Assembly (NCBI GenBank): GCA_039566865.1
Contig: CM076949.1
Span: 24,094,501 to 24,158,500 of the forward strand
Direction of reading: 5' to 3'
DNA: 64,000 bases
Source: Aurelia coerulea
Taxonomy: Eukaryota > Cnidaria > Scyphozoa > Semaeostomeae > Ulmaridae
A program made the position numbers and the translations under genes. The notes under the pieces were generated by a model. It did no database searches. It was not told the origin of the DNA and saw only the letters and a list, made by a program, of their open reading frames with translations. Positions within the stretch are counted from its first letter, which is position 1, and every line of letters starts with the position of its first letter. Positions 49,101-58,100 of the stretch are shown here, piece by piece.

Positions 49101-52100
49101 AAGCCGTTTAGGAGGCGATTCAATTCTCTTATCTTTTAGGTGTTATCAAAACATTTACTGCTCAGCTTCTGGATCAAAGAAATAAAATGCCCGCGGTAGA
49201 TGTGCAGATATATCCTTCTTCTGTCGATCTATGCTCATGTTTGCCCTTAAAGATAATTTCTGGAACGCACAGCGAGCGAGCTAGCTACCTGGGTTTCAGA
49301 GAAAATTTTGCGGCTTCGTTTGTTTTGAATTACTGGTTGATAGAATTTCCTTTGTCTGTGATCGCTAATCGCTTGGAATTGAGGTGTCAACAAAACCAAC
49401 TCGTGCTATTGTATTACAAAATCTGCCCTTGTTGCAGCTGATCGAAATCGATTCTCTGTTTTGATGAATTTTGACGGGTGCATTTAGAACTGTTTCACAA
49501 AATCCTTAGTTTTGCTAATTTGCGGTCTTGATAAAAGCAGCAAGAAATTGTAGCGATGCTGCCCAGTCATATAGCTACCGGGCAACTTTTGGATGATGCT
49601 TCAAGAAATGTTCCTATCGTTGTCAACTTTACATTCGTAACTGATCTGTTCTTGCGTCGAACAGTGCTCAGTTTAACTTTTAAACTTATCGGCACTTTTG
49701 ATGGCGAAACCACAATAAACTCTGCATAATATAATGCAGGGAATTTTTCGTTACGTGGCACTCTTCCGCATAAATGCTGTTTTGATCAATAATTCTTGGA
49801 TGATTTGACCACAAATGATTTTCTTTCTGAAACTGAAGAAACAGTCAAACAACGATCAGTTTCGATCAATAATGCTCTTCTCAAGATAACAAGATTTAAT
49901 TTAAGTTCTACATTTTTTAATGACATTTTCTGTTGGTCAACAAAAACGTGTATTTTTCATCACAATTTTAATTTGCTTTGCAGCATATTAAGTTGAGATG
50001 CAGCATATTAAAATTATTAACAAGCTTTAACTGATGCAAATAATCTTTAGCAAGAGTTTAAACCACACTGTTGGGCAGCTTTCTTTGAAGATTGTTGACA
50101 TTTGAGTGTACCGAGGCAACATCAAAAGCATATAGGCTTAAATTCGTGAGTACTTTAAGATCAAGGCTTAGCTCTTTGAACAATTATTGTCAGTCCAGTT
50201 TCGAGAGCTTTGCAAAGCTTTGCTCAATATTAGCAAATACGAAGAGAGCTTCAAGAGCAACAATTATTTCGAATTCAAGGGTGTAGATTTCGTGCATTTG
50301 GCTCTTCGTTTATTTGGTTCCGGCATGGGCTATAAGAAACTCTGGATTGAAAGTAGGATTTTTTTTATGGCACATCGAGTCTTCCTAGTTGATTATTTCC
50401 TTTCTGATATATTATGTGACAATTTTAGTCCACGTGCGTGGCAGATTGACGTGACCGAGAGCCATTATGCCACTCAAGTGTTTTAAATCTGCCACGTGCA
50501 GGAATTACGATTTCCACTTGATATATCAGAGACGAAATAATGAGCAAGGAAATTCGATATATCATAGGAAAATTTTATTTTTAACTTGCAGCTTCTTACA
50601 GCCCATGGTCTCGGTAGTAATGGAAAAAAGTTCTTTCTAAAGTTAGGCTGTTGACACAATCGCACATATCGAAAATTTTATTATCAGAAACTGAAACAAA
50701 GTTCGGCAATGTATAAGATTGGAGTTTTTTACTCTTTACAAGACAAGTTACTTATTACGCTATTATATACCGGGTGTCCCAAAAAAAACGCAACAGATTT
50801 GAAAAATCACAATGCAAAGTGTTTCATACTCATGATCCAATCATTATTTTTATTCAAATCTGCAATAATTAGATTAAATTTTGATATATTTTTCAGTATA
50901 TTTGGTAATTTGGTTGTGGAGCTAAAAATCAGCAAACTTCGAAATCGCCCCCAGGTCAAAACCAGAGCTACTTTATTAGCAATGGTGAATCATAATGTCA
51001 AATTGTAAAACATGAATATCTCTGCAATCACAAGGCATTGCTGACAAACACACGATTTCATTAAGCAAGGAACAGACACTTTCATAAAGATTTCTGTCAA
51101 AACACAGTCGTACTTCTTAAGTGTGCATGATGGTTGGTTACTTTTCCTAACATGACTAGGCCATTATTAGATGTATACTTTCAATTATAAATGGGCACTG
51201 AAAGCTCCCTTGACAATGGATAACTCGTGAATCGCTAAGGGATCTCTTTGTTCAATTTCTCAATGAAGTTGTGTGCTTGTTCATAATTATGCGAAGTTTC
51301 AAATATTGCAATGCTTTTTATTTTACACTATACTTTATACTAATGCTGGTAGCTCTGGTTTTGCCCTGACAGCAAATTTGAAGTTTGTTGATTTTTAACT
51401 CTTCAATCAAGTCACCAAAAATTCTGAAAAATATATCAAAATTTAATCTAATTATTGTAGATTTAGATAAAAATAATCATGTCATTATTGATCTGAAAAA
51501 GCTTGCGTCAGAATTTTTTGAATCTGTTGCGTTTTTTTGGGACACCCGGTATATATAGTTTGTCTCAAATTAGATGTCACCTGCAAATGCCTGCGAATGA
51601 CAACAATAGAAGCATTTTGCAAAGGAATTCTGCCTTATCGCAAATCTCAGGTGACATCTAATTTGATACGGACTCTAATAACTCTACGAAACACTACAAG
51701 GACAATGCCACGAGGAGCAGTAGGCCATAACATGGAAAAATGAAAGGTTTTCTTGGTTCACCGACATGCCAAGGATAAAGTGTACATACATTTCTACTTA
51801 GCATCCGAAGGTGTTTTTAAGGACGCTGAAAAGCTGAGCTTATCGAAGCAGCGTCCTGGTCCTTCCTCTCAATGTGACCACACCTCGTGATTCCTTTAGC
51901 CTGGAATTACAGAGAATTGGCGACTCTCCTCACACTTTGTAGCAGGTTCGGCAGGGCGGGGACTCGAACCACCAACATTCACATTGGTAGTCAAGAGTGC
52001 TATCGCTGAGCCATCCCCGCTAGGATAAAGTGATTCACTTACACTGTGTTCATTCTTTTGCAGCTTTTCGAGCGAGTGCTCTGTGGATATAACAAACGAG

Positions 52101-55100
52101 AGTTGAAAGGCAAGCTACAAGTTGTTTACAGTGACCTGATAACTCAGCTGGAGCGAATCCAAAGATGGGATTTCGTCAAAGCCGCTTGCCCTTATGTCAT
52201 CCAATGTGCTGCTCAGATCCTTAGCAACAGAAGCAACCTCGGAATGAGCGACCGGCTTTCGGTAGCCGTTACGAGGTTCTTGGCAACGACTCATTGGTGT
52301 TTCCTTGAAGCCCCTTCAGAATGTGGCCTGGACCCGACTCAGGTGGTTTATCCCGCCAAAGTCTTGCAGCTGTTTATCGAGCTGTTGGTTCCCTGTGCTC
52401 ATAGCATACGAGAAGAGGATCTGACGTTCAGTCTAAAGTGTGGGATAAATATTTGGCAGCCATTATGGAAGAACTCATGTCCGGATATTCCATCATTCAA
52501 GCGTCCGGTGTTGCTTGAGAGGTGTAAACAAAGTACAGTTGATTCGTCATCCGGGCCATCACAGAAAGGACTTGTAAAGTATTTTGACATCATTGTTCTA
52601 CGGAGTCTGTCCTCGTGTTACTTATCAGAAGAAAGTATGTCCTGGTCGTTAATCTATATTCTACAGATTCTGCAAGCCGAGCTATTCTCGTTTTGTGATA
52701 TTTCAGATGGATGGACAAGCATTAGAAATGCAAGGATAAGCGCTAAAAAGAACGCCTCTGCACAGCAAAGTGTTCCATTATCAATGTCCCATTTAGATAC
52801 TGGAGGTTCGAGTCCGAGGTCTATCAGTCCGGAGGGTAGCCTTGGTATTCCGGATTTTGTGAATGTAAAGAAGCACTTCGAAGATTTAGAGCCTATTTAT
52901 TTATCAGAAGAATATGAACAGTGGTTGAGAGAAAGTGGAAGCTTGCGTCATTCATCTATCCTCGATTTGGTGTACAGGATTACCCAGAATGCTAGTTTAA
53001 GGCTTTGCGAGACACTTTTGTATATGTTGCACGTGTTGTTGGAATTAGGTATTGTCGCGAAGGATGCAATAGATGGATCAGAAAATGAGAAAGATGGAAT
53101 GCAAGGGACTATTGATTGCAGACTGGAAACAACTGTATATTGTTTGCTTGATTTGATCACTATGATTGGCTGTGATAACAATGACTCTGGAATGCGGGGC
53201 TCGAAAGGACAAAGCCTTCGAATTCTGTCACATGACATGTTTGGGAAACTTGTGTCTGGAAATCGACAGCAGATGAGTTTGTTGTTGGTGTTGTATATTA
53301 AGAAGAAATCTGTACGGGATGTTTTGAATTTCTTACATTCATTCACGGGGTTTTGTTTTGGAAAGCTTTTTCTTTCGCCGTCACCAAAGCATGGTAGGCC
53401 GAGTCTTGGTGATATTGGGGCAGCTCATAGTAGTCTGCAGAGTGTTTCCAGTGGTGGCAGTACTTCAGAAATCAAGGAACGAAATGAGGAGAATCTTATG
53501 AAATGGCTTTGTATGCCATTGCTTGAAAAACTGATGTCTGAGGAGAAATTTTGTAAAGAGGTGAGTTACGATGTTTTTGATATTTTGCTTTTATTGGTCT
53601 ATGTCGCGTTCAATTCGTTCAATTCCTACCCTTACCATCCCCCGGGACACCCCCGGGCATATGCTCAAAAAATATTCCCGGCCCCCGGAGATTTGACCGT
53701 AAGTTTTAATTTTTCCCCCGGGCATTTGAGCAAGGAACTTTACCCCCGGGCTGCCCGGTGGGATGGTCAGGGTAGGAATTGAACGAGACATTACGGGGAA
53801 GGGATGTTTATATCTTGAGCCTGGCCGACGCTAGGTAGCCTGCGTGCAGACTCTATAGTCAGTCAGTGCGGAGGACGGAAAAGGAGATAGAAGCTAAGAG
53901 TCTGCACGCGGGCTAACGCTAGGTCTTTTAGGTCGTTAGGGAACAACAACAGATTTTGTAACACAGTAGCAGCAGCTGCTTTTGATTGACACCTCAATTC
54001 AAAGCGATTTGCGACTGCAGACAAAGGAAATTCTCTCAACCAGTAATTCATAGCAAACAAAGCCGCAAAGTTGCCCTGAAACCAGTTTGGCAAACTGTTG
54101 CCTTGTGCACGCGAATGGTGGTTTTGAAGAGAAGTTATGAGTTTATAACGAAAGAAGAAGGATAAATCTAAAGATCTGTCTTGCGGATTTTGTTTATTTG
54201 ATTTAGAAGCGGAGCAGAAGGCATCGCATTTATTCCATATTTAGGACTTAAATTAAACAATTATTGTTCAGTCCTAGTGTGAAACAGCCAACGACGCAAA
54301 AGACCCAACTATTACAGCAGTTTTCTGCTTGCGCGCTTGGCTGATTCTACTCAACGACCGAGCCCTTCCGGATTTTTTGTTAACGACCCAAGACCCCAAA
54401 GACCTAGCTCTCCGTTTGGCTGCTGATCCTACTTGTTCAGGAGAAGCCAGCAAAGAAGTAAACATACAATCAGGTCAAAACCCATGAGATCGGTTCGTGG
54501 TTAATCATGGAGCCGTATTCTCTTTAAATTAAATTTCCAGACATATTTTATAAAATTAGGGGTAAGTATTGTATCTTTTGAAAATGTTCTTCAACAAAAT
54601 TCTAGTCTGCAGTATGATATCTACGGGGAAGGCAAAGTCTCTAGAGAAGTCGCACCGCAGACTAACCAGATTCATGATTTAGGGTTCCAGCTCAGCTGCG
54701 TCGGCTGTCAGGAATGCCGTATGTTCATTCTTCATAATTTCATCCACTTTTATTTCGCCTTCGACATGAACGAGGCTGTTTTCTTATAGAACTCTCAAGT
54801 AATTTCCGACGTCACAATCGAACCTCCAAACCGAGGCTAGCCATTTTATCGCGTTTTCAAAATGTCGACGACATTGGGCCTAACTTACGAAAAATGTCGT
54901 ACGAATTTACAACAGAAAAAGACATCAAAACCCGGAAAAAAGCTGCAAGCGATGCTTAGCAGTTGGTAAGGTTGCTTTTTAACATTAATTGTAGAAACCC
55001 CGGATTTGTCCTTTAAGCGTTTCATCGCTTTAATTTCACTTTACAGGGTTGCAGAGAGGTGGTTTCCAAATTGTTTTCATACATACTGACGCGCCATCCA

Positions 55101-58100
55101 AAAGCAATACGAAAAATGGTTATGAATGGCATCTTGAATTCATTTTCAAAGACGGGAGCAAAACCCCAAAGTGAGGCAGGAGGCCCAAGAACGTCATCAA
55201 GTAGTTCTTTACGAAAGCTTGCGTCAACTCATCACAGTATCAGAAATGCAAAAAGAGAATCGAAGAATAAAGGCAGACTGAGATCAAGGACACATATGGT
55301 TCTTGACGCATTGTCACCGACGCTTTCAGAGAGTGGTAGTATCAAGAAATCCAAAAAGGTAGGGCTCAAATCTTGAAAAAGATCTGGTGTAAAATTCGAT
55401 TGCAGTGTTCCTATAATTAAGAATAAACACACTTCCTTGCTTGGAAGGAGCTCAGGGTTGTTTTGCTTTAAATCTGCCGTGGAAATTTATTGATATCTTG
55501 ATTAGTTTCAAAATGGCGGCATTTATTAAAGTTGAGGCTATGACGTCATCAAATTTCTAAATCCTAAACAAGAAAAGCTACAGATTTCTGCTTGCCACCA
55601 GATTGTAGACCTTCATAAACTATGGTTTTCTTGGAGGTTATATCATTTTTCCTCTATTGGTTTATGATTTACGATGATTTGAAGTTTTTCAAAATTTTCC
55701 ATGGATTTTTTAAAAATGAATAAATTTCCACCATTTTGAAAAAAATGAAGATATCATAAAATTTCCACGGCAGATTTACAGCAAAGTACCATGAGTTTCT
55801 TTCAAGCTATTCAATTCAATGAAAAGCGTCATAGAGTTTTACACCCAGCACCCACCTTTTTAAAGATTCGAAAGATCTGAAAGATGCTAAAAGGGAATGT
55901 TTCATGTGTTATCTTGTTTTGATTTTGTACAGAAAATTGAATCATTGATCTGAGAATGCCAGATTGATTTTGTTACAAAGGAATCAATAGCGTTTGATTT
56001 TTAATTGCAGAAACAATCGTTTCGTTAGCATGTTGCACAGTATTTGATTAAACACGAACAATTACAGTTTAATAGATGGTAGCTTTAGCAGAATTTTGTT
56101 TTTGCTAAATAACACTTAAATTGCAGTTACTGGTGAGTTACTAACTTATTTCTTTCTTTTCAGGTTTTTAAGATTAACTCGTCTTTCTCTTGAAGGATTC
56201 AACAGTTTTGTCTCTAGTTACCGGTTTATTTTGTTTGTTGTTCTTTTACAGGAGTTAACAGTCTTCTTTCTACAGATTACGGTGTTTTGTTATGTTTATG
56301 GGTTTGGTGCGATAAGTCCGTTGTTTAAGGCTATTTTCAAATTTCGTACCACAAATGATTTGTTTACAAAATAACACTCCGTTCAGAGTAGAGTAGATTT
56401 ATGATTAATTGGTTTAAAATTAGCAAATTTAGCTCTTTTAAGGCTACCTGGTTTTGAATCATACTGCAAACAAGCACCGATTATTGCCAGATCAAGTTTT
56501 TTGTTTATGTAAATCTTCTAGTTTGGTTAAAGATGACAGAAAGAAATGCGCCATATCATTGGAGACTTCAATGATGACACGAGATCTAAACATTTTGACT
56601 CGTAGTAGGCAAGATTGAGTATTTTGCTTAAAGACTATAGCTCAAAATAAGGTTCTTCAACGTGTAATTTTTCTACCTTGTTGTATCAAAAGCAAACATT
56701 TTATCGCCTTTAAATATTGTTTGGCCATTGACAAAACAATTCAAAAAGAAAATTATAGTCAATTTTGGTGATTTTTTAAACAGGAGTACCATTTTTGGAC
56801 ACCCGCTAGCTCATCCGAGCTGAAGACAAGAGCTGATATCGAAAGAAGAAGGCTAAATCTAACGATTTATGACTGGAATTCCCTTTATCTAATTCAGAAA
56901 CTGAGCAATAAATGTTTGAATTACACAAATAAATCTACATTCTGTCATACATTGATGAGCTTTTCGTTTCATTTTAGCTGCCACTTACAAGAGCAAAGGG
57001 TGGTGTATCGGTCGATGATATGGTAGCCTCCGATGCGGGTAGCCCTGAGACTAATGACTTCGAGTCAACTCCAGTAAAGACGAAATTGTCAAGAGAAATT
57101 CCAAGTGTATCAAAAGCTAACAATAACAAATTCAAGATTTTCAAAGGAACGAAAAGATCTCGACTTCAGTCGATTATTTACAGCCCTCTGGACACTGATG
57201 ACAGCTCGCCTGTTTTTGTGGAGAAAGTAGCGAAACCGAAATTAGTGGATTTGAATGCTCTTCACGAAGGGATGCGTCACTTCCGGTTTATCACGTGTTT
57301 TGTAGCGCCGGGTCATCTGCCAGAAGTTCCTTTGATTGGAGCTCTGATGGACTTGGTAAGTATTAGCATTGATCTTTCTCTTAGATAGTTCGTCTGTCTT
57401 GTCACATGTTTTCGTACCAGAACTTGAGTTGCATATGTGTCATGCACATCTGCCAAATATTTTCACATTAAGCTGCATTGTTATGGAACATAGTGGGCTG
57501 CCACAGTTGGAAAAGTGAAATTTGCTGATGTTAGGAATCGATCCAGGGATTTTCAAATCTCTAGAAATTCAGGCGACAATGCACTACTCCACTCTAACTC
57601 AACAAAATGTCGGAGAAATCTGCAGTCAGTCGATTTCCTTGGCTCCACCATGTTTTTAATTCGTGTTTTGTGTTTTCGTGTTTCGACGTAAGGCCTTCAT
57701 CAGAGTGAGACAAGACAGAGCAGAAGTCATCAATGTAAGGCCCATGTAAGGCAGAAATGTTAGGGGAATTTGTTCGTGATTTTGGGCACGTTTTGAAGGT
57801 TTTTTGAAGAGGTTTCTCGAGAAAATCCCTCATAATTTCAGAACAGAGTGGCTGATTTTAGTGAGGCAAATTTTAAAATGGATTTGAACTTGTCTACCAT
57901 TAAACTACATATTTGCCGATATCATCCTCTTGATATCCAGGGAGCCATGAACTTTCAAACGCTGATTCTATTTATTGACTCATCCGATAGAGTTTTTACG
58001 CAAGTTCTTTGTTTCCCAGTGTTTAAAATCTTCCTATATTAGCAGCCATTGCTCCATATTCTGATAACTTGAAGTGAAAATTGATTATCGGGGAGATTCA

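Noticed and set aside
51960..52023. tRNA gene on minus
   Set aside because: A- and B-box-like sequences are present but acceptor-stem pairing is not, and the same tail occurs in a second dispersed copy. SINE instead.
54274..54465. 63-codon basic frame on minus
   Set aside because: Arg/Ser-rich chance frame with no family match or splice context.
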